This document shows, one piece after another, positions 8,380 to 17,235 of a stretch of 64,000 bases of DNA; the first letter of the stretch is position 1; each line of letters starts with the position of its first letter. The notes beneath the pieces are model-generated. The model worked only from the letters and a program-made list of their open reading frames with translations. It was not told the DNA's origin and searched no databases. A program made the translations under genes and the position numbers. The DNA is from Leisingera aquaemixtae (GTDB lineage: Bacteria > Pseudomonadota > Alphaproteobacteria > Rhodobacterales > Rhodobacteraceae): NCBI RefSeq assembly GCF_019801145.1, contig NZ_JAHVJQ010000012.1:1-64000 (forward strand), given 5' to 3'.

Positions 8380-9869
8380 TGCAGGCCAAACCGCGGATCG
8401 CCATTGCGGGCTTTCAGCATGAAACCAATTGCTTCGGCACCACCAAGGCCGGGCTGGCAGAGTTCGAGATGGCGGATTCCTGGCCAGCCATGCTGCACGG
8501 GGACGCGGTAATCGCCGAGACCCGCGGCATGAACCTGCCCATCGCAGGCTTTGCCAGCGCGGCAGAGGAGGCCGGGATGGAACTCGCCCCGATCCTGTGG
8601 TGCGCGGCGGAACCCTCGGCGCATGTGACCGATCACGCCTTTGACACCATTAGCGGCATGATCCTGGACGGGCTGCGTGCCGCCGGGCCGCTTGATGGCA
8701 TATTCCTCGACCTGCACGGCGCGATGGTGAGTGAAAGCCACCCCGACGGCGAGGGCGAAATCCTGCGGCGGCTGCGCGCCTGGGCCGGGCCGGAGCTGCC
8801 CATCGCGGTCAGCCTCGACCTGCACGCCAATATTTCGCCTGCCACGGTGGAACTGGCCGACTACATCGCGATCTACCGCACCTATCCGCACCTCGACATG
8901 GGTGAAACCGGCGCCCGCTGTGTTCCGGTGCTGCAGCACCTGCTGGCAGGTGGCAGGCTGCACAAGGCGTTCCGGCAGATGGATTATCTGATCCCGCTGC
9001 ATGCGCAATACACCAGCGCCGCTCCGGGGCGGGAGCTGTATGCCGTGCTGCCGCCGCTGGAGCAGGCAGGCGTGCTGGCGGACATCGCGCTGGGATTCAC
9101 CGCGGCGGATTTCCCGGACACACGCCCCTCCTGCGTGGCTTATGCCCGGACCGCCGGGGCCGCAGCGCAGGCCGCGGACCATATTGCCGGCCTGTTCGCC
9201 AGGCTGGAGCGGCGGTCCAGCCACCCGATGCTGACGCCGGAGCAAGCGGCGGAGCTCGCCTGCCAGCCGCACAGGGGCAAACCGGTGGTGCTGGCGGATG
9301 TGCAGGACAATCCGGGCGCAGGCGGCACATCCGACACCACGGGCCTGCTGGCCGCGCTGGCCCGGGCCGGGGCGCAGCGCGTGCTGATGGGGCTGTTTCA
9401 TGACCCCGCGGCCGCCGCGGCGGCACATGAGGCGGGGCAGGGCGGTAAATTCCGCACAGCACTTGGCGGACGCTCAGGCGCGGCAGGCGATCAGCCCTTT
9501 GAGGCGGAATTCCAGGTTCTCGCGCTTGGCGACGGCCGCTGCCGCTATACCGGAGAGATGTACGGCGGCGGGGTGGCGGCGCTTGGCCCGACGGGGGCGC
9601 TGCGGCTGCTGGGGACCGGGGCGGACATCACGCTGGTGGTGACCAGCCTTCGCAACCAGTGCCTGGATCTGGCGCATTTCACCCATATCGGGCTGGAGCC
9701 GGCAGAATACCGCACCGTCTGCGTCAAAAGCACCGCCCATTTCCGCGCCGATTTCGAGCCGCTTGCCAGCGCCGTCCACCCGGTTGCCGCACCGGGAGTG
9801 TTCCCCTGCGATCTGCGCACGGTGCCCTACAGGAACCTGCACCCGGAGGTCCGGACCGCTCCAAAGTGA
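8376..9869 (+). CDS. M81 family metallopeptidase (MlrC-like)
   Basis: This 497-residue protein is of the MlrC/microcystinase C family, whose characterised member cleaves linearised microcystin. The family motif FQHETNCF is at residues 13-20. Putative zinc ligands lie in LDLHGAM, LDLHANIS and TYPHLDMGE. The C-terminal domain begins near VLADVQDNPGAGG, another family hallmark. The first of two adjacent ATGs at 8376 overlaps the amidohydrolase stop. Most family members sit beside peptide ABC importers and are thought to cleave small modified peptides or amides, so microcystin need not be the substrate here. Confidence 0.85.
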   Translation: MMQAKPRIAIAGFQHETNCFGTTKAGLAEFEMADSWPAMLHGDAVIAETRGMNLPIAGFASAAEEAGMELAPILWCAAEPSAHVTDHAFDTISGMILDGLRAAGPLDGIFLDLHGAMVSESHPDGEGEILRRLRAWAGPELPIAVSLDLHANISPATVELADYIAIYRTYPHLDMGETGARCVPVLQHLLAGGRLHKAFRQMDYLIPLHAQYTSAAPGRELYAVLPPLEQAGVLADIALGFTAADFPDTRPSCVAYARTAGAAAQAADHIAGLFARLERRSSHPMLTPEQAAELACQPHRGKPVVLADVQDNPGAGGTSDTTGLLAALARAGAQRVLMGLFHDPAAAAAAHEAGQGGKFRTALGGRSGAAGDQPFEAEFQVLALGDGRCRYTGEMYGGGVAALGPTGALRLLGTGADITLVVTSLRNQCLDLAHFTHIGLEPAEYRTVCVKSTAHFRADFEPLASAVHPVAAPGVFPCDLRTVPYRNLHPEVRTAPK

Positions 9870-9887
9870 AACCTGGCGCGGCCTGGG

Positions 9888-10337
9888 TCACAGGATATCG
9901 AGCGAAACCTTGACCCGGTCCATCACCACCGAGGAGGTGAACCGGCTGACATTGGATTCATCAAAGAAGTATTCTTGGGTGAAGGTCTCGTATTCCTTGA
10001 TGTCCTTGACGATGACCACCAGGATGAAATCCGCCTCGCCGGTGGTGTAATAGCACTGCTGGACCTGCGGCGCCTGCCGCATCTTGCGCTTGAAGGCATC
10101 CAGGTGCATCCGGCTTTCACGCTCCAGCACCACCTGCACGATCACCGTCATCTCGCGGCCAAGCTTCGCGGGCGACAGGACGGCGATTTCCTTCGCGATC
10201 ACGCCGGTATCGCGCAGCTTCTTCAGCCGTTTCTGAACCGCAGGCGCCGACAGGCCAACCTCCTGGCTGATCGCCTCTGCGGTCAGTTGCGCATTCGACT
10301 GGATCAGCCGCAGGATGTCGTGGTCTTTTTTGTCCAT
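9888..10337 (-). CDS. Lrp/AsnC family transcriptional regulator
   Basis: This 149-residue protein has an N-terminal winged helix-turn-helix at about residues 3-60, seen in AISQEVGLSAPAVQKRLKKL. A C-terminal RAM/AsnC ligand-binding domain covers residues 65-145, seen in CYYTTGEADFILVVIVKD. Size and layout are typical of the feast/famine family, which usually responds to amino acids. It converges on the M81 gene and diverges from the chemoreceptor gene across 388 bases. Its natural target is its own promoter, and possibly that of the chemoreceptor. Confidence 0.88.
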   Translation of the reverse strand: MDKKDHDILRLIQSNAQLTAEAISQEVGLSAPAVQKRLKKLRDTGVIAKEIAVLSPAKLGREMTVIVQVVLERESRMHLDAFKRKMRQAPQVQQCYYTTGEADFILVVIVKDIKEYETFTQEYFFDESNVSRFTSSVVMDRVKVSLDIL

Positions 10338-10725
10338 GGCTGATTTTTGGTCCGGTTTGGCGGGAATGACAACGTGAAAACCCGCCGCAGGCGCCGCCAG
10401 GCAGCCGCCGCGGCCTACTTTTGCGGAAACTTCACTGATGTGAAGTCACCGAATGTGAACATGGCCCAGCCTGCCGGTTTGCGTCACCCCTGGCGCCCGC
10501 GAACCAGGATCCATTGGGCAGAATAGCCTTATCGTAAAGGGCTTGCTGCCAAGAAACCGCCGCCCCGAGGCACGATTCAAATTTGCGGCATCATTTCCGC
10601 GGAAATTCCGGAAAACTTCATTTGCGGGCTGTTCACGGTACACACTTTCTTCAGGACTTTCCGGGTTAAGTCTCCTCAAGGCCCCGGTCTGCCCGGGCGC
10701 CAAAGACCGCAGGAGACCCTGGCCA
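10338..10725. other. Intergenic region between Lrp-type regulator and chemoreceptor
   Basis: This 388-base gap is richer in A/T than its neighbours, notably around 10500-10660. It should hold both divergent promoters. Apart from the inverted repeat at 10429-10446 and a weak AGGAG 10 bases before the chemoreceptor ATG, I see no gene or RNA element. Confidence 0.5.
10429..10446. promoter_or_regulatory. Inverted repeat, candidate operator
   Basis: ACTTCAC-TGAT-GTGAAGT is a perfect 7-base inverted repeat located about 95 bases upstream of the Lrp-type regulator start and 280 bases upstream of the chemoreceptor start. Its symmetry and position fit an autoregulatory site. Confidence 0.4.
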
Positions 10726-12975
10726 ATGCCCCGACTGACGAAACTGCCGCTGAAACTGAAACTGCCGCTGATCATGGTGGCGCTGACGGGTGTCTTCCTG
10801 GTCACCGTGTCGGTGCTGGTCTATTCCATGGCAGAGCACAGCATCCGGGAAAACGCCTTTGCCGCCCAGGAGATCGAGGCCAAGTCCGGCGCCCAGGCGC
10901 TGGCGTTCCTGATCAAGGCCGCGCGCTCGGATGTGTCCAGCCTGGCAGGCCAGCCCGCGGTTTTCCGCGCGATCAGCAATTTCGAACGGGTGATCGGCAT
11001 GGTCGAGGAAGAGGACCCCATCGCCTATCTGAAACAGACCTATGCCGCTGGCAACCCCAACCCCGCAGACCAGCGGGAGGAGCTGACGGATGCGGGCGAC
11101 GGCTCCTATTACAACCAGTCGCATGTCACCTACCACCCGACCTTCCTGCAAAGCCTGCGCTTGAACGGCTATCAGGACCTTTACCTGATCACCCCCAAGG
11201 GGCAGGTGGTCTACTCGGTCAAGAAGCAGGGGGATTTTTTGACCGGCATAGAAGAATCCCCGGGCAGCGGCCTTGCGCAGGTGTTCCAGACGGCGCTGGA
11301 GGCTGAGGCAGGCAGCGTCGCGGTGGCGGACTTTGCCGCCTACAGCCACAGCGCGGATGCTGCCGCCTTCATGGCCGCGCCGGTGTTCGCCAAGAATGGC
11401 AAAATCGCCGGGGTGATTGCAATCCAGCTGGGCAGTGCGGGCATCGTCAAGGCGCTGACCAGCAACCTGTCGGGCGGCACCCACCAGAACATCTATGTGG
11501 TCAGCAGCGACGGGCTGGCCCGCAGCCCGTCCTCTGTCGGCGGGCTGTTCCCGGTGCTGCAGCAGATGCCTAACACGCCGCAGATCCAGGCTGCCAAGGC
11601 GCGTGAAGCAGGCCAGTTTGCGGGCGTTGCCTCCTCGCTGGGGGAACGCGCCATTGCCCAGGTGATGCCGCTGGACCTGCCGGGTTTTGACTGGTCGCTG
11701 GTGCTGGAAACCGATGAGCACACCGCCTTTGCCGTGGTGGAGCGCATCCGCATGATCGCGGCCGCGATGATCGGCGCCGCGCTCCTGGCGGCGGTTGGCG
11801 TCTCCTGGCTGGCGGCGCGCAGCGTGACCCGCCCGATCCACGCCCTGCGCGAGGCCACCAATGCGCTGGCCGACGCCGATTACGACACCGGAATCCAGGG
11901 CCTCGCCCGCGGCGATGAGCTGGGCGACCTGGCCCGCAGCCTCGACACGTTCCGCGGCAAGCTGAAAGAGGCGGATGAGGCCGCCGCCCGCGAGGTGGAG
12001 GCCGCCCGCCACACCGCCGCCGTGGTCGAAAGCATGAGCGCGGCCCTGTCGGAACTGCAGCGCGGCAACCTGGCCTGCGACATCCAGGCGCCGTTCGACG
12101 GCCACTACGAAACCCTGCGGGAGAACTTCAACCGCAGCCTGGAGCGGCTGCGCGGCTCAATGGCTGAGGTGGTCGGCGCCGCCGGAAACGTCGGCCGCTT
12201 CTCCGAGGAGCAGCGCGGGGCCGCCACCGAGATGGCGCACCGCACCGAAAGCCAAGCCGCCACGCTGGAGGAAACCGCAGGCGCCATCCGCGAGCTGACC
12301 GGCGGCATCCGCGACACCGCCGACCGCGCAGGCCGGATGGACGAAACCATGCGCGGCGCCCGCAGCGAGGCGGAGCAGAGCACCGACGTCGTGACTTCCG
12401 CCGTGGAGGCCATGGACCAGATCCAGCAGGCCTCGGCGGAGATTTCCAAGATCATCAACATGATCGACGACATCGCCTTCCAGACCAACCTCTTGGCGCT
12501 GAACGCAGGCGTCGAGGCCGCCCGCGCAGGCCCCGCCGGCGCAGGCTTCGCCGTGGTTGCCTCCGAGGTGCGGGCGCTGGCGCAGCGCGCGTCCAACGCC
12601 GCCGGCCAGATCAAGGGGCTGACTTCTGCCAGCGAGGAGCATGTCGCCAACGGCGTGGCCATGGTGGGCCGCGCAGGCGATGCGCTGACCAGCATCATCG
12701 AGCAGGTTTCGGCGGTGTCCGGGCTGGTGACGGAAATTGCCGACGGCGTGCGCGCGCAGTCGCGCGGGCTGGAAAAGATCGACGGCGCCATGCATCAGCT
12801 TGACAGCATGACCCAGCAGAACGCCGCCATGTCGGAAGAGGCTGCTGCCGCCAGCCAGCTGCTGCAGAACGAATCGCAAAGCCTGACCGACATCGTCGGC
12901 CGCTTCGATCTGGGCGGCGCCGGAGCTGCTCCGGTTCACGGGTTCCAAGGCGAACCGCACCGCCTGACCGCCTGA
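10726..12975 (+). CDS. Methyl-accepting chemotaxis protein with periplasmic Cache-type sensor
   Basis: This 749-residue chemoreceptor has a first membrane helix at about residues 13-34 and a large periplasmic region to about residue 340 that looks like a Cache sensor. A second helix spans about 342-365. A HAMP domain follows ([16 protein letters not shown]), then a second HAMP-like segment near residues 425-475, then the MCP signalling domain with its hairpin tip [14 protein letters not shown] near residue 582. The tip identifies it as able to contact CheA/CheW. The ATG at 10726 is preferred over an upstream frame extension that lacks a signal anchor. No other chemotaxis genes are in the window. 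The ligand is unknown. Confidence 0.88.
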   Translation: MPRLTKLPLKLKLPLIMVALTGVFLVTVSVLVYSMAEHSIRENAFAAQEIEAKSGAQALAFLIKAARSDVSSLAGQPAVFRAISNFERVIGMVEEEDPIAYLKQTYAAGNPNPADQREELTDAGDGSYYNQSHVTYHPTFLQSLRLNGYQDLYLITPKGQVVYSVKKQGDFLTGIEESPGSGLAQVFQTALEAEAGSVAVADFAAYSHSADAAAFMAAPVFAKNGKIAGVIAIQLGSAGIVKALTSNLSGGTHQNIYVVSSDGLARSPSSVGGLFPVLQQMPNTPQIQAAKAREAGQFAGVASSLGERAIAQVMPLDLPGFDWSLVLETDEHTAFAVVERIRMIAAAMIGAALLAAVGVSWLAARSVTRPIHALREATNALADADYDTGIQGLARGDELGDLARSLDTFRGKLKEADEAAAREVEAARHTAAVVESMSAALSELQRGNLACDIQAPFDGHYETLRENFNRSLERLRGSMAEVVGAAGNVGRFSEEQRGAATEMAHRTESQAATLEETAGAIRELTGGIRDTADRAGRMDETMRGARSEAEQSTDVVTSAVEAMDQIQQASAEISKIINMIDDIAFQTNLLALNAGVEAARAGPAGAGFAVVASEVRALAQRASNAAGQIKGLTSASEEHVANGVAMVGRAGDALTSIIEQVSAVSGLVTEIADGVRAQSRGLEKIDGAMHQLDSMTQQNAAMSEEAAAASQLLQNESQSLTDIVGRFDLGGAGAAPVHGFQGEPHRLTA

Positions 12976-12991
12976 CCGCCTGACCGCCTGA
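12961..12991 (+). repeat. Short tandem repeat across the chemoreceptor stop codon
   Basis: The unit CGCCTGAC is repeated almost four times, and the stop codon of the chemoreceptor lies inside the array. The unit is 8 bases, not a multiple of three, so slippage would change the reading frame of the last few residues. Confidence 0.8.
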
Positions 12992-12998
12992 AGACGTA

Positions 12999-13023
12999 TT
13001 TCCCCGGCCCCTGCCGGGGGAAA
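12999..13023 (+). terminator. Hairpin after the chemoreceptor gene
   Basis: TTTCCCCGGC pairs with GCCGGGGGAAA (one bulged G) around a short C-rich loop. There is no long T run after it, so termination efficiency is uncertain. Confidence 0.5.
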
Positions 13024-13318
13024 CCGCTCAGCAGAACCCAGCATTTATTTTACATAAGTCTGATTACAGGCCGTATTCCTGTTTCCTGATCCGCTGCGTA
13101 CTCTTTCGGAATGCCGCAAGACTTGGGGCGGGTCTTTCATCGCCGCAGGATACGCCTGCGGCCACGCTCTGCTCTCGCTCTATGAAATGAAATTGGTTTA
13201 TAGCCCGCTGGACAGCGCGCCTGAATCTTCGCTCTGAAGTACGGACCGGCGGCTGCACTCAAAGAGACAAAGATGCCCGCGGGGCCGTCAACCAAGATCA
13301 ATGGCAGCAACTAAATAA

Positions 13319-13330
13319 TTGCAAATGCAT
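13319..13330 (+). promoter_or_regulatory. TGCAAAYRCAT motif, copy 1
   Basis: TTGCAAATGCAT lies in the long gap upstream of the cyclase gene. Similar sequences occur at 13561-13571 and, on the other strand, at 18988-18998 before the TRAP operon. This is a candidate operator for the MarR protein of this cluster. Confidence 0.35.
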
Positions 13331-13560
13331 ATTGTTGGACTGGCAGCGGGGTGCCCAAAGGGCAGCGCTGCTCGCACATGAAAACTAGAATCCGCACCCT
13401 GGAAGCCGCGGAAACCTAACCAAGCGCACATCTTTTAAAGAAGTTTTCGAGCCTGTTCGCCTGCTACGCGGCCCAGTCCGGGCACCCGCTGCTAGCCGCA
13501 AACAATGCATCCACAACCAAGGCCACGCTGCGGCCCCGGGAATCAAACCTCTTGGAAATT

Positions 13561-13575
13561 TGCAAATACATGTAT
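13561..13575 (+). promoter_or_regulatory. TGCAAAYRCAT motif, copy 2, with ATACATGTAT palindrome
   Basis: TGCAAATACAT runs into the perfect 10-base palindrome ATACATGTAT (13566-13575). It lies about 70 bases before the cyclase ATG, a typical operator position. Confidence 0.4.
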
Positions 13576-13644
13576 ATTCCTCGTGGAAGTGCTTCACCAA
13601 AAGCACGAAGCGGCGTTCAGACCGCGCGCAACAGGAGAGAGAAC

Positions 13645-14436
13645 ATGACTGCAGCCAATGCACTGGACGGACTGGGCGCGATGATCCTGTCGGGAGAAGT
13701 CGAAGTGGTGGACTGCTCCGGCACCTTGGGGCCCGAGACGCCGATCCTGCGCCTGCCGGAGGATTTCGCCAAGAACACGCCCAGGGTCGAGATCCACAAG
13801 ATCAGCGAATATGACGAGGACGGCCCGTTCTTTGCCTGGAACTGGATGGTCCTGGGTGAGCACTCGGGCACCCATTTCGACGCCCCGCACCACTGGATCA
13901 CCGGCAAGGATCACAGCGACGGCTACACCGATACGCTGGACGTGCAGCGCCTGGTGGCGCCGGTCAATGTGATCGATTGCTCCAAGGAGAGCAGCGAAAA
14001 CCCCGATTTCCTGCTGACCGCCGGCCACATCAGGGCCTGGGAGGCGGAACACGGCGACATCGGCGCCGGCGAATGGGTGGTGATGCGCACCGACTGGGAC
14101 AAGCGCGCGCATGACGAGGACGCCTTTCTGAACGCGGATGAAACCGGCCCGCACAGCCCCGGGCCGACGCCGGACGCGGTGGAATATCTGCTGTCGAAGA
14201 ACATCGCCGGCTGGGGCAGCCAGTGCATCGGCACCGACGCAGGCCAGGCCGGCGGGATGGAGCCGCCCTACCCGGCCCACAACCTGCTGCACCGCGACAA
14301 CTGTTTCGGCCTTGCCTCGCTTGCCAATCTGGACAAGCTGCCGCCCAAGGGCGCGCTGCTGATTGCCGCGCCGCTCAAGATCAAGCGCGGCACCGGCAGC
14401 CCGATCCGGGCCCTGGCCCTGGTGCCGCGGACCTGA
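13645..14436 (+). CDS. Cyclase family protein (kynurenine-formamidase-like hydrolase)
   Basis: This 263-residue protein is of the cyclase/KynB fold. The metal-binding motif HSGTHFDAPHHW starts at residue 73, giving the HxGTHxDxPxH pattern of the family. Family members hydrolyse N-formyl or cyclic amide bonds or act as metal-dependent hydrolases. Start at 13645 follows AGGAGAGAGAAC. The gene heads a cluster with a MarR regulator and indolepyruvate oxidoreductase genes, so an aromatic or indole-derived substrate is plausible. True KynB proteins are usually shorter, so I would not call it KynB. Confidence 0.82.
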   Translation: MTAANALDGLGAMILSGEVEVVDCSGTLGPETPILRLPEDFAKNTPRVEIHKISEYDEDGPFFAWNWMVLGEHSGTHFDAPHHWITGKDHSDGYTDTLDVQRLVAPVNVIDCSKESSENPDFLLTAGHIRAWEAEHGDIGAGEWVVMRTDWDKRAHDEDAFLNADETGPHSPGPTPDAVEYLLSKNIAGWGSQCIGTDAGQAGGMEPPYPAHNLLHRDNCFGLASLANLDKLPPKGALLIAAPLKIKRGTGSPIRALALVPRT

Positions 14437-14529
14437 GGCTGGCAGACACTGCGCCACACATGGCGCCCGGTGCGCAGCGATATTGCCCGGCGCCGGACCC
14501 GGCCTGAAGCTGGCAGAAAGGACAGATGC

Positions 14530-15033
14530 ATGACGGCAGACAAAACCGCGGCCCCGCACACACCTGCAGAAGAGAACAAACCCTTGCCGCGGCTGGGGGA
14601 AATCGGGCTGGAAAACTTCCCGCCCTACCTGATGAACCGCATCATGGGCCGCTACAACGCGGCACTGCGCGCGGAAATGGCCGCGCATGGGCTGACCACC
14701 GCCAAGATGCGGACGCTGGCGGTCCTCTCGGTGCTGGACGGGCTGCTGATCCGCGACCTGTCCGTCTATGCTGTGGTGGAGCAATCCACCCTAAGCCGCG
14801 CGCTTGACGCACTGGAACGCGACGGGCTGATCGAGCGCAAAACCGATCCCGACGACAGCCGCGCCACCCGTATCTTCATGACCCGGCAAGGCCGGGAAAC
14901 CCACGAGGAGCTGTGGCCGCATGTGGCGTCCGCCAGCGCGCAGATGTTCGACGGCATCAGCCCGGACGAACAGCGCGCCTTTACCGCCACGCTGCAGAAG
15001 ATCCTGCGCAACGTGCGTGTGAACCAGTTCTGA
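14530..15033 (+). CDS. MarR family transcriptional regulator
   Basis: This 167-residue winged-helix regulator has its DNA-binding core at about residues 55-120, seen in VVEQSTLSRALDALERDGLI and the wing segment KTDPDDSRATRIF. These features are diagnostic of MarR. ATG at 14530 has AAAGGACAG upstream. It sits between the cyclase and the indolepyruvate oxidoreductase genes in the same direction, so it probably regulates this cluster. MarR proteins of this kind usually repress until an aromatic acid binds. Confidence 0.87.
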   Translation: MTADKTAAPHTPAEENKPLPRLGEIGLENFPPYLMNRIMGRYNAALRAEMAAHGLTTAKMRTLAVLSVLDGLLIRDLSVYAVVEQSTLSRALDALERDGLIERKTDPDDSRATRIFMTRQGRETHEELWPHVASASAQMFDGISPDEQRAFTATLQKILRNVRVNQF

Positions 15034-15072
15034 CCCCGGAAACATTGCTCCGGCACATCCAAAGAGGCGCCG

Positions 15073-17235
15073 ATGGCCGAAAGATCATTCAAGGCTGAGG
15101 TCGAGCATCTGCGGAAGGGTGCGGGCAGCACCTTCACCGGCGAGGGCATTCTGGCCATCACCAAGGCGCTTCTGGAAAACGGTGTCGGCTACGTCGGCGG
15201 CTATCAGGGGGCGCCGATCTCGCATCTGATGGATGTGCTGGCCGATGCCGAGGACCTGCTGGGTGAACTCGGCGTGCGGTTCGAGGCCAATGCCTCCGAA
15301 GCGGCCGCCGCAGCGATGCTGGCCGCCTCGGTCCATTATCCGATCCGCGGCGCGGTCACCTTCAAGGGCTCGGTCGGGGTCAACGTCGCCTCCGACGCGC
15401 TTGCCAACCTGGCCTCCTCGGGCGTCAATGGCGGCGCCATCATCATCGTCGGCGAAGATTACGGCGAAGGCTCCTCGATCATGCAGGAGCGGTCCTATGC
15501 CTTTGCGATGAAATCGCAATTCTGGCTGCTCGACCCGCGCCCGAACCTGCCCTCCATCGTCAAGTCGGTTGGCGACAGCTTTGCGCTGTCGGAGGCCTCG
15601 CACACGCCGGTGATGCTGATGGTGCGGATCCGTTCCTGCCATGTGACAGGCAGCTTCGCGTGCCGCGACAACCAGCGCCCGCCGCTGACCGTGCGACAGG
15701 CGCTGGCGAACCCGCAGCGCGATTTCAGCCGCGTGGTGCTGCCGCCGATGTCGTATCAGCACGAGCATGACAAGATCGAAAACCGCTGGCCCGCGGCGGA
15801 GAAATTCATCCTGGAGCAGGGGCTGAACGAACGCTTCGGCCCGCTGGAGGGCAAGGCCGGGCTGATCTGCCTGGGCGGCATGTACAACAGCGTGATCCGC
15901 GCCCTGCAGCGGCTGGGCCTCGCCGATGTCAGCGGCAACACCGATGTGCCGCTTTATGTGATGAACGTGGCCTACCCGCTGGTGCAAAGCGATCTCCTGG
16001 ATTTCTGCGAGGGCAAGGAGGCGGTGCTGATGATCGAGGAGGGCCAGCCCGAGTTCATCGAGCAGCAGCTTGGCGCCATGCTGTTCAAGGCGGGCAGCCG
16101 CACCAGGCTGGAGGGCAAGGGCATCTTTCCCAAGGCCGGCGAATACACCGGCCAGGTGATGCTGGACGGGCTGGACGGCTTCTTCCGCAAATACGCCGCC
16201 CACCTGCTGCCCGACCAGGTGCGGGCGCCGAATGTGCCGCGCCCCGAAATCCCGGACCTCAGCCAGACCGTGCCGATCCGCCCGCCGGGGTTCTGCACCG
16301 GCTGCCCGGAGCGGCCGATCTTTGCCTCGATGAAGCTGGTCGAGCAGGAACTGGGCAAGCATCAGATATCCGCCGATATCGGCTGCCACCTGTTTGCCGC
16401 GCTGCCGCCGTTTGAAATCGGCGGGCAGACGATGGGCTACGGGCTGGGTCCCGCCTCGAACGCGGCCTTCGACGGCGGCGGCGACAAGCGCGCAATCTCG
16501 ATCATCGGCGACGGCGGCTTCTGGCACAACGGCCTCAGCAGCTCGATCGGCAACATGGTGTTCAACAAATCCGACAGCGTCGCGATCATTGTCGATAACT
16601 ACTATTCGGCGGCGACTGGCGGACAGGACATCCCGTCGAGCCGGGCAATGAACGCCACCAAATCCACCAACAACCCGATCACCAAGGCGCTGGAAGGCGC
16701 CGGCGTCAAATGGATCCGGCACATCGACCGCACCTATGACGTCCCCAGGATGCGCGCGGTCATCCGCGAGGCGCTGACCACCAGTTACGGCGGCCCCAAG
16801 GTGATCGTCGCCTCCTCGGAATGCATGCTGAACCGGCAGCGCCGCGAAAAGCCGCTCCGCAGCCAAGCGGTGAAGGACGGGGCGCGGGTGGAAATCCCCC
16901 GCTTCGGCGTCGATGAGGACGTCTGCACCGGCGATCACGCCTGCATCCGGCTGTCGGGCTGCCCCTCCCTGTCGCTGAAGAAGCTGGATGATCCGCTGCG
17001 CGACGATCCGGTGGCCCATATCGACCAGTCCTGCGTCGGCTGCGGCAACTGCGGCGAGGTGGCGGATGCAGCGATCCTCTGCCCCTCCTTCTTTGAGGCC
17101 CGCGTTGTGCATAACCCGGGCGGGTTTGAACGCTGGGCGGCCAGTGTCCGCCGCCGCCTGATTTCCTGGCTGCAGGCCCGCCGCGCGGCGCGGCGCCTCA
17201 GTTTTACCGGCGCAGCACCCCAGGAGACTGCCTGA
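15073..17235 (+). CDS. Indolepyruvate ferredoxin oxidoreductase alpha subunit (IorA-like)
   Basis: This 720-residue thiamine-diphosphate-dependent 2-oxoacid oxidoreductase subunit has an N-terminal pyrimidine-binding domain at about residues 20-200 and a central domain II. The TPP-binding domain has the GDGGF motif near residue 479, followed by VDNYY. The C-terminal region carries ferredoxin-type cysteines: CTGDHAC and SGC near residues 617-630, then CVGCGNC and CP near 652-668. Enzymes of this group convert aryl pyruvates such as indolepyruvate to the aryl-acetyl-CoA with reduction of an electron carrier. The beta subunit gene overlaps its stop by one base. Confidence 0.88.
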   Translation: MAERSFKAEVEHLRKGAGSTFTGEGILAITKALLENGVGYVGGYQGAPISHLMDVLADAEDLLGELGVRFEANASEAAAAAMLAASVHYPIRGAVTFKGSVGVNVASDALANLASSGVNGGAIIIVGEDYGEGSSIMQERSYAFAMKSQFWLLDPRPNLPSIVKSVGDSFALSEASHTPVMLMVRIRSCHVTGSFACRDNQRPPLTVRQALANPQRDFSRVVLPPMSYQHEHDKIENRWPAAEKFILEQGLNERFGPLEGKAGLICLGGMYNSVIRALQRLGLADVSGNTDVPLYVMNVAYPLVQSDLLDFCEGKEAVLMIEEGQPEFIEQQLGAMLFKAGSRTRLEGKGIFPKAGEYTGQVMLDGLDGFFRKYAAHLLPDQVRAPNVPRPEIPDLSQTVPIRPPGFCTGCPERPIFASMKLVEQELGKHQISADIGCHLFAALPPFEIGGQTMGYGLGPASNAAFDGGGDKRAISIIGDGGFWHNGLSSSIGNMVFNKSDSVAIIVDNYYSAATGGQDIPSSRAMNATKSTNNPITKALEGAGVKWIRHIDRTYDVPRMRAVIREALTTSYGGPKVIVASSECMLNRQRREKPLRSQAVKDGARVEIPRFGVDEDVCTGDHACIRLSGCPSLSLKKLDDPLRDDPVAHIDQSCVGCGNCGEVADAAILCPSFFEARVVHNPGGFERWAASVRRRLISWLQARRAARRLSFTGAAPQETA

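Larger units (their letters stand above)
12976..13644. other. A/T-richer intergenic region
   Basis: This stretch of 669 bases has no convincing gene. It contains the end of the tandem repeat, a terminator hairpin, two copies of a TGCAAAYRCAT motif and the cyclase promoter region. A 64-codon GTG-started minus-strand frame at 13064-13258 has no ribosome-binding site and resembles nothing I recognise. Confidence 0.55.

Noticed and set aside
13064-13258. 64-codon minus-strand frame in the long gap after the chemoreceptor gene
   Set aside because: It starts with GTG, has no Shine-Dalgarno sequence and no recognisable motif.
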